DNA of 64,000 nucleotides from Pseudomonas tohonis (GTDB lineage Bacteria; Pseudomonadota; Gammaproteobacteria; Pseudomonadales; Pseudomonadaceae): contig NZ_AP023189.1 of the NCBI RefSeq assembly GCF_012767755.2, positions 4,714,001 to 4,778,000 on the forward strand, written 5' to 3'. The notes under the pieces are model-generated. The model was not told the origin of the DNA. It did no database searches and saw only the letters and a list, made by a program, of their open reading frames with translations. Each line of letters begins with the position of its first letter. Within the stretch, counting starts at the first letter, position 1. Positions 32,451 to 43,563 of the stretch are shown here, one piece after another. Made by a program: the position numbers and the translations under genes.

Positions 32451-33860
32451 TCAGCCGGCGGCGTAGGCCTGTTTGGCCCGCGCGGCGCTGGCCAGCTTCA
32501 GGCGGTAGCAGCCCGCCATCACCAGCAGCCAAACCGGAATGGCGTAGACCGACACCTGGATACCGGGAATCAGCAGCATCACACCGAGGATGAAGACCAC
32601 AAAGGCCAGGCACAGCCAGTTGCCGTAGGGCGACCAGAGGGCGCGGAAGGCGGTGCGGGTGCCCTGACGGTCCATGTGCTGGCGGAACTTGAGGTGCGAG
32701 TAGCTGATCATCGCCCAGTTGATCACCAGCGCCGCCACCACCAGCGACATCAACAGCTCCAGCGCGTTGTGCGGCACCACGTAGTTCACCACCACGGCGA
32801 GGAAGGTCACCAGCGCCGAGACCACCAGCGCACGCACCGGCACGCCGCGCTTGTCGACCCGCGCCAGGGACTTGGGCGCATCGCCCTGCTCCGCCAGGCC
32901 GACCAGCATGCGGCCGTTGCAGTAGGTGCCGCTGTTGTAGACCGAGAGCGCCGCGGTGAGCACCACGAAGTTCAGCAGGTGGGCGGCGGCGTCACTGCCG
33001 ATCAGCGCGAAAATCTTCACGAACGGGCTGCCGCTGTAGGGATCGCCGGCACTGTTGATGCTGGCCAGTAGCGCGTCCCAGGGGCTCAGCGAGAGCAGCA
33101 CCACCAGGGCACCGACGTAGAAGATGAGGATGCGCCAGATCACCTGGTTGATCGCCTTGGGGATCACCTGGCCGGGCTTCTCGGCCTCGGCAGCGGTGAA
33201 GCCGAGCATCTCCAGCCCACCGAAGGAGAACATGATGAAGGCCATCGCCATCACCAGCCCGCCGACGCCGTTGGGGAAGAAGCCGCCATGGGCCCAGAGG
33301 TTGGACACGGTCGCCTGCTCGCCGCCGGAGCCGCTGAACAGCAGCCAGCAGCCGAGCACGATCATGCCGACGATGGCCACCACCTTGATCATGGCGAACC
33401 AGAACTCGGCCTCGCCGAACAGCTTCACGTTGGCCAGGTTGATGGCGTTGACCAGCACGAAGAAGGCCGCTGCCGTCGCCCAGGTGGGCACCTCGGGCCA
33501 CCAGAAGTGGATGTACTTGCCCACGGCGGTGAGTTCGGACATGCCGACCAGGATGTACAGCACCCAGCAGTTCCAGCCCGAGAGGAAGCCGGCGAAGCCG
33601 CCCCAGTACGTGTGGGCGAAATGGCTAAAGGAGCCGGCGACCGGCTCGGCGACGATCATCTCGCCGAGCTGGCGCATGATCAGGAAGGCGATGAAGCCGC
33701 AGATGGCATAGCCGAGGATCATCGACGGGCCGGCGGACTTGAGCACCCCGGCCGAACCGAGGAAGAGCCCGGTGCCGATGGCGCCCCCGAGGGCGATCAG
33801 CTGGATGTGGCGATTCTTCAGGCCGCGCTGGAGCGTGCCCTGGGATTGCGTGTCGTGCAT
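32451..33860 (-). CDS. aroP: Amino acid permease, aromatic (AroP-like)
   Basis: Twelve-helix APC-superfamily permease of 469 residues, amino acid transporter family 2.A.3.1. The N-terminal LQRGLKNRHIQLIALGGAIGTGLFLGSA and the GEMIVAEPVAGSF segment are diagnostic of the AroP/GabP/LysP group. From memory, P. aeruginosa carries aroP2 in the corresponding position near phhRABC, which supports aromatic amino acids as substrate; GABA or another amino acid cannot be excluded. The start is MHDTQSQGTL with AGGTGA upstream. Confidence 0.87.
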   Translation of the reverse strand: MHDTQSQGTLQRGLKNRHIQLIALGGAIGTGLFLGSAGVLKSAGPSMILGYAICGFIAFLIMRQLGEMIVAEPVAGSFSHFAHTYWGGFAGFLSGWNCWVLYILVGMSELTAVGKYIHFWWPEVPTWATAAAFFVLVNAINLANVKLFGEAEFWFAMIKVVAIVGMIVLGCWLLFSGSGGEQATVSNLWAHGGFFPNGVGGLVMAMAFIMFSFGGLEMLGFTAAEAEKPGQVIPKAINQVIWRILIFYVGALVVLLSLSPWDALLASINSAGDPYSGSPFVKIFALIGSDAAAHLLNFVVLTAALSVYNSGTYCNGRMLVGLAEQGDAPKSLARVDKRGVPVRALVVSALVTFLAVVVNYVVPHNALELLMSLVVAALVINWAMISYSHLKFRQHMDRQGTRTAFRALWSPYGNWLCLAFVVFILGVMLLIPGIQVSVYAIPVWLLVMAGCYRLKLASAARAKQAYAAG

Positions 33861-33944
33861 GGCGTCACCTTTTGTTGTTTTCGTGACGGAAATCGGACCC
33901 GCAGCGCTTGTGGCGCGACGGAATGGCAAGGCGGGTGGACCTTT

Positions 33945-34100
33945 TCAGCGGGCGTCGGGCGGCACCTCCCCGGGGGAACGGAGGGGACGGGCACGACGCG
34001 TCGCGTTGACAGGGATGCACGCCGGGGCCGGCAGGTCACAGGCGGTGGCGGATACGGGGAGGCCGGGCGCACGGGCGCCGGGTTGCAAGGCTGGGGTCAT
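33945..34100 (-). CDS. Possible 51-residue small protein or leader upstream of the permease
   Basis: A short frame starting MTPALQPGARAPGLP with a strong ribosome site GGAGG five bases before the ATG, ending 84 bp before the aroP start. It is rich in Pro, Ala and Arg, with two cysteines, and has no recognisable domain. The good ribosome site is the only positive evidence; the high-GC sequence makes chance open frames common. If translated it could be a leader affecting aroP. The rest of 33861-34346 shows no gene. Confidence 0.3.
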   Translation of the reverse strand: MTPALQPGARAPGLPVSATACDLPAPACIPVNATRRARPLRSPGEVPPDAR

Positions 34101-34346
34101 CGAGGACCTCCGGGTGTTGTTGTCATGGGCGTGCTCGATGGCCGGCACGCGTGGCGGGGCCATCACACCCGCCCGGGCGCCGCGAGACAAGGCACAGTTG
34201 CGTGCCGAAACTGTGTGGGCCGAGCCGGGCGGCGGAAGCTTTTCCTTACGCCAGCGGCCCCCCCGCGGCCGGCGCGGACCCGGCGGGCGTTGGCGTCATG
34301 AATTGTTGACAGCGCGGTGCGCCGGCTTGACGCGGCGGCACCGGGC

Positions 34347-36128
34347 TCAGTGCTGCAAATGGCCGTAGAGCTTGGCGTAGAGCCCGCCGTCGGCGATCAG
34401 GCGCTGGTGGTCGCCATCCTCGGCGATGTGCCCGCCGTCAAACACCAGCACCCGGTCCGCCTGCTTAACCGCTGACAGGCGGTGGGCGATGATCAGCGTG
34501 GTGCGCCCCTCGAGGAAGCGCGCCAGGGCCTGGTGCAGGGCGTACTCGGTGGCGGCGTCGAGGGCCGAGGTGGCTTCGTCGAGGATCACCACGCGCGGGT
34601 CCGCCAGCACCATGCGCGCGATCGCCAGGCGCTGGCGCTGGCCACCGGAGAGGCGCACGCCGGAACGGCCGACCACGCTGTCCAGCCCCTGCGGCAGCGC
34701 GCGGATGGTGTCGGCCAGCTGGGCGATCTCCAGCGCTCGCCAGCAGGCCTCGTCGCTGCGCTCGCGGCCCAGGGTGAGGTTGGCGCGCACACTGTCGTTG
34801 AACAGCGCCGGGTGCTGCAGCACCACCGCGACGTTCTCGCGCACGCGCTCCAGGCCGATCTCCTCCAGGCTGGCGCCGCCGAAGCGGATGGTCCCGGCCT
34901 GGGCGGTGTAGAGGCCCAGCAGCAGTTGCACCAGGGTGCTCTTGCCGCCACCGCTGGCGCCGACGATGGCGACCTTCTCGCCGGGGGCGATGGACAGGTC
35001 GAGGCCATCGAGCACCGGCTCGTCGTGGCCATAGCCGAAGCGCAGCCCTTCCACCTGCACGCCCACCGTGTCGCGCCCGGCGAAGGGGTCGACACGGCCG
35101 GCGTACTGCGGCTCGTCGGCACGCGCCAGCAGCTCGTTGATGCGCGCCAGGGCACCACCGGCGGCGTAGTAGGAATACTGCAGGCCGAGCAGTTGCTCCA
35201 CCGGGCCGATCATGAACCAGAGGTAGCTGAACACCGCCAGCATCTGGCCGATGGACAGGTCCGAGAACAGCACGGTGAGCATGGCCGCGGCGCGGAACAC
35301 GTCGATGCCGAACTGGAACAGCAGGCCGCTGGTGCGCCCGGCGGCATCGCTCTTCCACTGCGAGGCGACGGCGTAGTCACGCACCTCCTTCGCGCGCAGG
35401 CCGAGGCGACCGAGGAAGAAGCCCTGGCGGTTGCCGGCGCGCACTTCCTGGATGGCTTCCAAGGTCTCGGTCAGCGCCTGGGTGAAGCGCGAGGTGCTGT
35501 CGTTCTCCAGCTTCTTCAGGTGCTTCACACGCTTGCCCAGCTGCACCGTGGACCAGATGACCAGCGGGTTGAACAGCAGGATCAGCAGCGCCAGCTTCCA
35601 GTGCATCCACACCAGGATGCCGGCGGTGCCGGCGAGGGTGAGCATGGCCACCAGGAAGCGGCTCAGGGTCTCGCCGATGAATTTGTCGAGGGTGTCCAGG
35701 TCGGTGACCAGGTGGGTGGAGACGGTGCCGCCGCCCAGGCTCTCGTACTCGCCCAGGGAGATGCGCTTGAGGCGTTCGATCAGGCGGATGCGCAGGCGGT
35801 AGACGATGTCCTTCGACAGCCGCGCGAACAGCCGCGCCTGCAGCACGTTGAACACCAGCGCCAGGCTGCGCAGCAACAGGGTGGTAACCAGCATAAGGCC
35901 GATGTAGCCGGCGGCCACCTGCCAGCCGTCGGGCAGGAAGTGGTCCATGAACTTCAGTGCGGCGTCGCCCTGCCTGAGCAGCACCTCGTCCACCAAGAGC
36001 GGCAGCAACAAAGGGATCGGCACGCTGCAGAGGGTGGCCAGCACCGCCACCAGGTTGGCCAGCCACAGGGCCTTGCGATGGCGCAGGGCGAGGCGGCGGA
36101 TCTCCGCCCAGCTCAGGCGGTCAGGCAT
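34347..36128 (-). CDS. ABC transporter, fused membrane and ATPase domains
   Basis: Half-transporter of 593 residues with a six-helix exporter-type membrane domain (~15-315) and an ATPase domain (~345-585): Walker A GASGGGKST, signature RLSGGQRQRLAIARM, Walker B VVILDEATSALD, H-loop IIAHRLSAV. It is expected to work as a homodimeric exporter of the MsbA/LmrA type. The substrate is not evident. Its start overlaps the end of the DsbA-like gene by 8 bp, so the two are coupled. Confidence 0.92.
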   Translation of the reverse strand: MPDRLSWAEIRRLALRHRKALWLANLVAVLATLCSVPIPLLLPLLVDEVLLRQGDAALKFMDHFLPDGWQVAAGYIGLMLVTTLLLRSLALVFNVLQARLFARLSKDIVYRLRIRLIERLKRISLGEYESLGGGTVSTHLVTDLDTLDKFIGETLSRFLVAMLTLAGTAGILVWMHWKLALLILLFNPLVIWSTVQLGKRVKHLKKLENDSTSRFTQALTETLEAIQEVRAGNRQGFFLGRLGLRAKEVRDYAVASQWKSDAAGRTSGLLFQFGIDVFRAAAMLTVLFSDLSIGQMLAVFSYLWFMIGPVEQLLGLQYSYYAAGGALARINELLARADEPQYAGRVDPFAGRDTVGVQVEGLRFGYGHDEPVLDGLDLSIAPGEKVAIVGASGGGKSTLVQLLLGLYTAQAGTIRFGGASLEEIGLERVRENVAVVLQHPALFNDSVRANLTLGRERSDEACWRALEIAQLADTIRALPQGLDSVVGRSGVRLSGGQRQRLAIARMVLADPRVVILDEATSALDAATEYALHQALARFLEGRTTLIIAHRLSAVKQADRVLVFDGGHIAEDGDHQRLIADGGLYAKLYGHLQH

Positions 36129-36759
36129 GGGTCGCGCGCTCCAGCCAGCGGGCCAGCAGCGGCGCGAGCTCCTCCAGGCCCTGGTAGCCGTTGGTCAGCA
36201 GCGCCAGCTGGCCGTCGCGCTCGGCGAGCAGCGTGGGGAAGCCGGCGATGCCCAAATCCTGCACCCAGGTGAAGTCCTCGGCGGTGGCCTGGTGCGCGGC
36301 GGCGCCATCGAAGGCCTCGGCGAACTCGATGCGCGGGATGCCGGCCGTCTCGGCCAGCGCCACCAGCACCGCCGCCTGGGTCACGTCGCGGCCCTCGGCG
36401 TAGAAGGCGTGCTGGATCAGCTTGACCAGCGGCCAGGTCGCCTCCTCGTGCAGGCTGCGAGCCGCCACCAGCGCACGGCACACCGGCTCGGTGTCGTAGA
36501 CGAAGCCGTCCGGCAGCGCCCCGTCGAAACGGAAGGGCTGGCCGGTGGCGTCATGCACGGCGTGCCAGTGCTCGAGGATGTAGCGCCGGGTGTTGGGATC
36601 GAGCGAGGCGCCCTGCCCGGTCCGCAGGCCACCGGCCACCAGGTGCATCGGTACGCCAGCCGCGCGGGCCTGCTCGGCGAGGGCGTCGGCGACCGGGGCG
36701 AAGCCCCAGCACCAGGAGCACATCGGGTCCATCACGTAGAGCAGGCGGGTCCTGGCCAT
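36121..36759 (-). CDS. DsbA family (FrnE-like) thioredoxin-fold protein
   Basis: A 212-residue thioredoxin-fold protein with an inserted helical domain. The redox motif is CSWC in VMDPMCSWCWGFAPV (residues ~14-17) and the cis-proline loop is LGIAGFPTLLA. There is no signal peptide, so it is cytoplasmic, like other FrnE-type proteins that handle disulfides or 2-hydroxychromene-type substrates. Located between trhO and the ABC exporter in one minus-strand run; it overlaps the latter by 8 bp. Confidence 0.85.
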   Translation of the reverse strand: MARTRLLYVMDPMCSWCWGFAPVADALAEQARAAGVPMHLVAGGLRTGQGASLDPNTRRYILEHWHAVHDATGQPFRFDGALPDGFVYDTEPVCRALVAARSLHEEATWPLVKLIQHAFYAEGRDVTQAAVLVALAETAGIPRIEFAEAFDGAAAHQATAEDFTWVQDLGIAGFPTLLAERDGQLALLTNGYQGLEELAPLLARWLERATHA

Positions 36760-36767
36760 CGTTTCTC

Positions 36768-37703
36768 TCAACTCTCCATGGGCTGGCGCGGGTTGCGACC
36801 GATCGGGTGCGGCAGGTTGCGCTGCCTGGCCAGTTCGATCTGCTTCTGCCGCTCACGGGCGCCGGCGCGGGTCTTCTCGCTCAGGCTGTCCCAGCAATGC
36901 GGGCAGCTGATGCCGGGTGCGTAGTGGGGCGACTGGCGATCCTCGACCGAGATCGGGTTGCGGCAGGCGTGGCACTGGTCGAAGTCGCCTTCGGAAAGAT
37001 CGTGGCGCACGGTGACGCGGTTGTCGAAGACGAAGCAGTCGCCGCGCCAGCGGGTCTCGGCCTCGGGCACCTCTTCCAGGTACTTGAGGATGCCGCCCTT
37101 GAGGTGGAAGACCTCCTCGAAGCCTTCACCCAGCATGTAGGCCGAGGCCTTCTCGCAACGGATGCCGCCGGTGCAGAACATCGCGACCTTCTTGTGCACA
37201 GCCGGGTCGTAGTGCTGGCGGATGTAGTCGGGGAACTCGCGGAAGGACTTGGTCTTCGGATCGACCGCGCCCTCGAAGGTGCCGATGGCCACTTCATAGT
37301 CGTTGCGGGTGTCGATCAGCAGCACCTCGGGGTCGCTGATCAGGGCATTCCAGTCCTGCGGCTCGACATAGGTGCCGACGCGCTGGTTGGGATCGACGCC
37401 GGGCACGCCCAGGGTGACGATCTCCTTCTTCAGCTTGACCTTGGTGCGATAGAACGGCTGCTCGTCGCAGTAGGACTCCTTGTGGTCGAGATCGGCGAAG
37501 CGCGGGTCGACCTTGAGCCAGGCCAGCAGCGCATCGATGCCCTCGCGCGTGCCGGAGACGGTGCCGTTGATGCCCTCCTCCGCCAGCAGCAGCGTGCCCT
37601 TGATGTCGTTCTCGACCAGGGTCTTGAGCAGGGGTTCGCGCAGGGCGACGTAATCTTTCAGGGAGACGAACTTGTAGAGCGCCGCGACGACGATCCGGGA
37701 CAT
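36768..37703 (-). CDS. trhO: tRNA uridine(34) hydroxylase TrhO (rhodanese family)
   Basis: A 311-residue YceA/TrhO protein that hydroxylates U34 of certain tRNAs on the way to 5-oxyacetyl- or methoxyuridine. Domains: N-terminal acylphosphatase-like (~1-95; [16 protein letters not shown]), rhodanese (~115-220; the active-site loop with catalytic Cys is [10 protein letters not shown]), and a C-terminal Cys-rich metal-binding tail (CHACRNPI ... [11 protein letters not shown]). The start [12 protein letters not shown] follows GGAGG at good spacing; the 75-residue upstream extension is rejected. Confidence 0.93.
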   Translation of the reverse strand: MSRIVVAALYKFVSLKDYVALREPLLKTLVENDIKGTLLLAEEGINGTVSGTREGIDALLAWLKVDPRFADLDHKESYCDEQPFYRTKVKLKKEIVTLGVPGVDPNQRVGTYVEPQDWNALISDPEVLLIDTRNDYEVAIGTFEGAVDPKTKSFREFPDYIRQHYDPAVHKKVAMFCTGGIRCEKASAYMLGEGFEEVFHLKGGILKYLEEVPEAETRWRGDCFVFDNRVTVRHDLSEGDFDQCHACRNPISVEDRQSPHYAPGISCPHCWDSLSEKTRAGARERQKQIELARQRNLPHPIGRNPRQPMES

Positions 37704-37863
37704 GGGGACTTCCTCCAGTGGTCGCCCACGCAAAGGGCGGACCGGGTGACAGAAACGACAGCGCCGGCTGGGCCGGCGCTGGGTGCGGATTCTAGCAAAA
37801 AGCGCAACCGGACGGCTGCGTGAAAAGGTCTCAGGCGACTTGCGGCGCTGGCGCCAAGGCCCC

Positions 37864-37927
37864 TGTGGGAGCGAATTCATTGGCGATGACCGCGACGCCG
37901 GCCTTCGCGGTTGAAACCGCTCCCACA
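37864..37927. repeat. Pseudomonas REP-like element
   Basis: Perfect 10-bp outer arms TGTGGGAGCG and CGCTCCCACA enclose an inner inverted repeat ACCGCGA ... TCGCGGT. The GTGGGAGCGAATTCAT word recurs, in opposite or partial form, in the tandem array at 43784-44305. This is a typical dispersed extragenic hairpin. Confidence 0.75.
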
Positions 37928-37951
37928 AAGAGCATCAGGGCACCTGCGGCC

Positions 37952-38257
37952 TCAATGATCGTGCTTGCTGCCACCCTTGCAGGTGGGCGAATCCGGTGCG
38001 GCGCCCTGCGCGGCCCACTCCTCGGGGGTGTAGGTGTGCAGGGCCAGGGCATGGAACTGCCCCATCAGCTCACCCAGCGAGCCATAGGCCTTCTGGTGCC
38101 GCTTGACCGCGTTGAGCCCGGCGAACACCGGGCTGACGATCACCGCCTTGTAGTGGGTCTCCAGGCCGCGGCTGTGCATGTGGCTCTCGTCCAGCACCTC
38201 CAGGTGCTGGGGCTCGAGGGCCGCGAACGCGGCGAGGATTCGATCACGCATGCTCAT
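37952..38257 (-). CDS. bolA: BolA family protein
   Basis: A 101-residue BolA protein, a partner of monothiol glutaredoxins in Fe-S cluster handling and a morphology/biofilm regulator in other bacteria. Visible family features: IxxAFxALEPQHLEVLDESHMH with the conserved histidine, HYKAVIVSPVFAGLNAVKRHQ (the VKRHQ-VY helix) and HALALHTYTPEEW with the conserved cluster-ligand histidine. GGAG is 6 bp before the ATG. The extra C-terminal tail (CKGGSKHDH) has one Cys and two His. Confidence 0.93.
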   Translation of the reverse strand: MSMRDRILAAFAALEPQHLEVLDESHMHSRGLETHYKAVIVSPVFAGLNAVKRHQKAYGSLGELMGQFHALALHTYTPEEWAAQGAAPDSPTCKGGSKHDH

Positions 38258-38269
38258 GCAGGGCTCCGC

Positions 38270-38776
38270 TTACTTCTTCTGGTCCTTGGGGGCCAGTTCG
38301 CTGGTCATGTCGGCCAGCAGCTTGTTCACTTCCGGCACGGCCGCTTCCAGGCGCGACTGGGTCAGCTGGGCGGACTGCGCGGTGAGGGTCGGCATCTTTT
38401 CCAGGACCTTCTTGCCCAGGGGCGATTCGTAGAAGGCGATCAGGTCCTTCAGTTCCGGCTCGGTGAAGTTGGTGGTGTAGATCTTCACCAGCTCGGGCTT
38501 GAGCTTGTCCCAGCCCACGGCCTTGTCCAGGGCGGTGTTGGCCTTGGCCTGGTAGCTCTCCAGCGCGGCTTTCTTGTCCGCCGGCGCGCCGCTCTGCTCG
38601 AAGCGCTGGGCGAACATCTGCTGCACCTGGCCGTAGACCGGCACGGTGAGCTTGTCGGCGTGGGCGAGCTTGAGGAAGCGCTCAGCGTTGGCGGCATGAC
38701 TGGCGGCATCGGCCAGCGCCTGGCCACTGGCGCAGGCGATCAGGACGGCGGTGCAAAGTACGCGAAGCTTGGTCAT
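38270..38776 (-). CDS. Periplasmic DUF2059 protein
   Basis: A 168-residue exported protein: signal peptide at 1-22 (MTKLRVLCTAVLIACASGQALA) and an all-helical mature part. The YTTNFTEPELKDLIAFYESPLGKKVLEKMP segment (seen as FTEPELKDLIAFYESPLGKK) is the hallmark of DUF2059. Function unknown; it lies 12 bp upstream of bolA in the same direction, so the two are probably co-transcribed. Confidence 0.87.
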   Translation of the reverse strand: MTKLRVLCTAVLIACASGQALADAASHAANAERFLKLAHADKLTVPVYGQVQQMFAQRFEQSGAPADKKAALESYQAKANTALDKAVGWDKLKPELVKIYTTNFTEPELKDLIAFYESPLGKKVLEKMPTLTAQSAQLTQSRLEAAVPEVNKLLADMTSELAPKDQKK

Positions 38777-39080
38777 CGGTATTCCTTTGTCTGAGCGGTT
38801 ACGGGGGTCACCCGAGGGCGGGTCATTCTGCGCCCGAGCCCATGGAGAGCTCAAGCGACGAGGACGTGTGCCGGATCACGGCCGAACTGTGGATCGGTGC
38901 ACTCCACCGGTCTATTGTCAAAATGCCATCACTTGCTCATGCTAGCGGCCTCTAGGCATCCTTGCGCGTCAATAAAACGCTGTCAGCCCACCGACACATC
39001 GCCCCTTTGGGCCACCTGTCGCGCGCAATGTTCCCTCGCCCCCCGAAATTGGAAGCTGCATCCCTACATGGACGTGTCCG
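38777..39080. other. Divergent intergenic region between DUF2059 and DUF2804 genes
   Basis: A 304-bp region with no gene and no strong palindrome; it must contain both divergent promoters. A locally AT-rich part (38915-38985) includes two CTAG words, which are rare in such genomes, but nothing more definite is seen. Confidence 0.3.
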
Positions 39081-40094
39081 ATGACTAGCCACATCTCTGC
39101 CCTGGTGCCGCACGGGTCGGCCACGCTGTGCGACCCCCAGGGCCGGCTGGACCCGTCCGCCATCGGCTGGTCGAACCGCCCGCGCCTGGACTGCGCGATG
39201 CCCGGCAACGTCGGCCGGCGCAAACGCTGGAACCACTGGTGCATCACCACCCCGCAGTGGGTGCTGTCGCTGACCCTCGCCGACCTCGACTACATCGGCT
39301 ATTGCGCGGCCTATTTCCTCGACATGGAAACCGGCCTCGCGGTGAACCACTCCCAGCTGCGCCTGTTCGGCCGGGGCTGCCGCCTGCCCGACACACCCCT
39401 GGAAAGCTATGAGTTCCAGCACCCGCGCCTGCACCTGAAAGTGGACGAGCACCCGGGACGGGCGCGCATCACCGTCGCCGTGCCCGATATCGGCGGCCAG
39501 CCCCTGCAGGCCGCGCTCGACGTGCTGCGCCCGCTGCACCTGGATTCGGTGAACCTCGTCGTCCCCTTCCCCGGCCGCGGCTTCCACGCCAGCAGCCGCC
39601 AGCTCGGCCTGCCCGCCAGCGGCAGCGTGCAGCTGGGCAACCGCCACTTCGACTGCCAGGCCGGGCAGAGCTTCGCCGCCCTCGACTTCGGCCGTGGCGT
39701 CTGGCCCCTGCACAGCCAGTGGACCCGCGCCGCCTTCGCCACCAGCGGCGGCATCGCCGGCAACTTCGGAGCCGGCTGGACCGACGCCAGCGGCCTGACC
39801 GAGAACGCCCTGTGGTTCGGCGGCGAGCTGTCCAAGCTGGACCGCCCGGTGCGCATCGAACAGGCCCAGAGCAACCCTCTCGCGCCCTGGCAGCTGGGCA
39901 CCGAATGCAACCGCGTGCAGCTCACCTTCACCCCGCGCCAGCTGCACCAGGCCAACCCCCGCCTCGGGCCGCTCTATGCCGAGACCCGCCAGTGGTTCGG
40001 CCGCTTCGACGGCGTGCTGCGCGGCCCCACCGGCGAACGCGTGCCGGTGGACAACGCCATGGGCTGGCTCGGCACCACCCGCGCACGCTGGTAA
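39081..40094 (+). CDS. DUF2804 domain protein
   Basis: A 337-residue protein of the DUF2804 family, which adopts a lipocalin-like/AttH-type beta fold. Seen in the sequence: many Trp/Tyr residues and repeated beta strands, WCITTPQWVLSLTLADLDYIGYCAAYF near the N-terminus, and a NFGAGWTDASGLTENALW segment. No signal peptide or membrane segment. Biochemical role unknown. From memory it sits beside fumC2 in P. aeruginosa too, separated here by 72 bp in the same direction. Confidence 0.85.
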   Translation: MTSHISALVPHGSATLCDPQGRLDPSAIGWSNRPRLDCAMPGNVGRRKRWNHWCITTPQWVLSLTLADLDYIGYCAAYFLDMETGLAVNHSQLRLFGRGCRLPDTPLESYEFQHPRLHLKVDEHPGRARITVAVPDIGGQPLQAALDVLRPLHLDSVNLVVPFPGRGFHASSRQLGLPASGSVQLGNRHFDCQAGQSFAALDFGRGVWPLHSQWTRAAFATSGGIAGNFGAGWTDASGLTENALWFGGELSKLDRPVRIEQAQSNPLAPWQLGTECNRVQLTFTPRQLHQANPRLGPLYAETRQWFGRFDGVLRGPTGERVPVDNAMGWLGTTRARW

Positions 40095-40166
40095 TAGCGC
40101 CCCGGCGGAACCCCATGCTCCATCCGCGGCCTAAACTGCGGAAAATCCTTTCTGGAGCATGTGCAA

Positions 40167-41553
<1,387 letters not shown>

Positions 41554-41561
<8 letters not shown>

Positions 41562-42171
41562 AGCCACCAAGCACGGCGCCACGCCCCTGGAAGGCGACGG
41601 CAAGCGCATCCTCATGATCTTCGGCTCGCCCAAGGACAACAGCCTGTGCAACGCCCTCGGCGAAGCCTATGCCCAGGGCGCGCGCAGCGAAGGCCACGTG
41701 GTGCGCCTGCTCAAGCTGGGCGAGATGGCGTTCGACCCAGTGCTGCACCAGGGCTACGACCAGAGCCAGGCCCTGGAGCCGGACCTGCTGGAGGCCCAGC
41801 GGCAGATCCACTGGGCCGAGCACCTGGTGTTCGTCTACCCGGTCTGGTGGGGCGGCGTGCCGGCCCTGCTCAAGGGCTTCTTCGACCGCGTGTTCCTCCC
41901 CGGCTTCGCCTTCCGCTACCGCGGCGTGCGCTCCTGGGAAAAATTGCTGGAAGGCCGCACCGCCGACCTGCTGGTGACCCTGGACACGCCGCCCTGGTAC
42001 TTCCGCTGGATCTACGGCGCCCCCGGGCACCGGCAGATGACCCGCACCATCCTCGGCTTCTGCGGCATCAAGACCCGCCGCCTGGCCGAATTCGCCCCGG
42101 TGCGCTCCTCCTCCGAGGAACAGCGCCAGGCCTGGCTGCGCAAGGCGGAAACCCTGGGGACCCGCAACTAG
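41554..42171 (+). CDS. NAD(P)H:quinone oxidoreductase-like flavoprotein
   Basis: Flavodoxin-2 fold protein of 205 residues. FMN/FAD-binding features are [21 protein letters not shown] (phosphate loop), [21 protein letters not shown] and the [10 protein letters not shown] region. It probably reduces quinones by two electrons using NAD(P)H. Its start lies inside the end of fumC, so it is translationally coupled to a TCA-cycle enzyme. Confidence 0.88.
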
Positions 42172-42175
42172 CGCG

Positions 42176-42310
42176 GCGCAGGTTGGCGCCGAGCGCAGCG
42201 AGGCCCAAGGAGGGTGATTCGGGATGCAAACGTAGCCCGGGCTACAGCCCGGTAAAGCGGCGGCGCGCAGCGCCGCCGGGCGACCGAAGTCGCCCCTACA
42301 GTCGCCCCTA
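42176..42310. repeat. Cluster of dispersed extragenic repeats
   Basis: Three repeat words follow each other: GGTTGGCGCCGAGCGCAGCG (also near 11375), GTAGCCCGGGCTACAGCCCG (also near 1172) and CGACCGAAGTCGCCCCTAC (also twice in 43784-44204). A GC hairpin GCGGCGGCGC / GCGCCGCC lies between. It separates the convergent flavoprotein and EamA genes and may double as a terminator. Confidence 0.6.
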
Positions 42311-42327
42311 TGTGCCCCTGTAAGCCG

Positions 42328-43281
42328 TTACAGCGCGCGGGCCTGACGCGCCTTCCAGCCGCGCACCAGCGAGGGCGCGAGGGCGGTCAGCGCGGAGCCC
42401 AGCACCACCAGCAGCGCGCCGCCGTAGGCGATGCCATTGAGCTGCTCGGGCACCACGTGGTCGGGCCAGAGGCTGGCGGCCAGGGCCACCGAGGCGAAGG
42501 TCACCAGCGGGGTGATGGCCAGGGTCGCGCTGACCCGCGAAGCCTCCCAGTGGGCCAGCGCCTCGGCGAAGGCGCCATAGGCCACCAGGGTGTTCAGGCA
42601 GCAGGCCAGCAGCAGCCAGCCCTGCAGCGGCGACAGTTGCAGCGCCTCCAGCGGCGCCACCCAGGGCGTCAGCAACGCGGCGCAGCCGAGGTAGATCACC
42701 ATCATCACCTGCATGGAATTCCACACCGTCAGCAGCTGCTTCTGCGCCAGCCCGTAGAAGGTCCAGACGAAGGCCGCCGCCAGCACGATGAGCACCCCGG
42801 TGGTGTAGGTGCCGAGGGACGTGAGCAGCTCATCCAGGCGCTGGTTGAAGAACAGCCCGAAGCCCAGCACCAGCACCGCCAGCCCGAGCGCCTGGCCGAG
42901 GCTGAAGCTCTCCTTGAAGATGAACAGGCTGCCGATCAGGAACAGGATCGGCGCCACCTGGATCACCAGTTGCGTGGTGCCGGGGCTGAGCATCTTCAGG
43001 CCGATCAGGTAGAGCACGTAGTTGCCCAGCAGCCCGGCGATGGCCAACGCAACCAACCCACCCCCCTTGCGCCCCAGCGGCTTGAAGCGCGGCAGCCGGC
43101 GGGTCGCGGCGAGCCAGACGAACAGCAGCGAGCCGGAAACCAGCAGGCGAAACCAGGTGACGGTCACCGGGTCCATCACCTTCAGCACTTCCTTGAGCTT
43201 GATCGGCAGGATGCCCCAGAGCACGGCGGTGACCAGGGCGAGGAACAGGCCGTAGAGCCAACGGCCGGAAGAAATGTGCAT
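42328..43281 (-). CDS. EamA/DMT family transporter
   Basis: Inner-membrane transporter of 317 residues with ten predicted helices in two five-helix EamA halves (LYGLFLALVTAVLWGILPIK, LVIQVAPILFLIGSLFIFKE, ITPLVTFASVALAASLWPD). Homologous to RarD/YdcZ-like exporters of metabolites. The start MHISSGRWLYGL follows GAGG; an upstream extension of 44 residues is rejected. Substrate unknown. Confidence 0.88.
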   Translation of the reverse strand: MHISSGRWLYGLFLALVTAVLWGILPIKLKEVLKVMDPVTVTWFRLLVSGSLLFVWLAATRRLPRFKPLGRKGGGLVALAIAGLLGNYVLYLIGLKMLSPGTTQLVIQVAPILFLIGSLFIFKESFSLGQALGLAVLVLGFGLFFNQRLDELLTSLGTYTTGVLIVLAAAFVWTFYGLAQKQLLTVWNSMQVMMVIYLGCAALLTPWVAPLEALQLSPLQGWLLLACCLNTLVAYGAFAEALAHWEASRVSATLAITPLVTFASVALAASLWPDHVVPEQLNGIAYGGALLVVLGSALTALAPSLVRGWKARQARAL

Positions 43282-43563
43282 GAAGACCTCGAAGCGGAAG
43301 TAACCCGGCCGGCAAGGCGGCGGGCCGCTCATTCTAGAACCTGCCCAGCGACGCACACAGCGACAATTGCCGGCGCGAGCGGCGCTCAACTGTACCGGTC
43401 GGAGCGGCGCCACGCGTCAGCTTTCCAGCGCCATTTTTATGGAAATTCCGCGAACGGTTGCGATCAGGTGTCGATTCGTACCGTCCATCGCCTGATCGAG
43501 CAGGCACCGGGACGCGGATTAGACTCAAACATCATCCGACCCATTCACCCCGGAGTAATCAGC

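Noticed and set aside
42310..43563. Long plus-strand frame in front of the DUF6316-like gene
   Set aside because: Everything upstream of 43564 is antisense to the EamA transporter and Gln/His-rich; only the last 68 residues have a ribosome site and a recognisable pattern.
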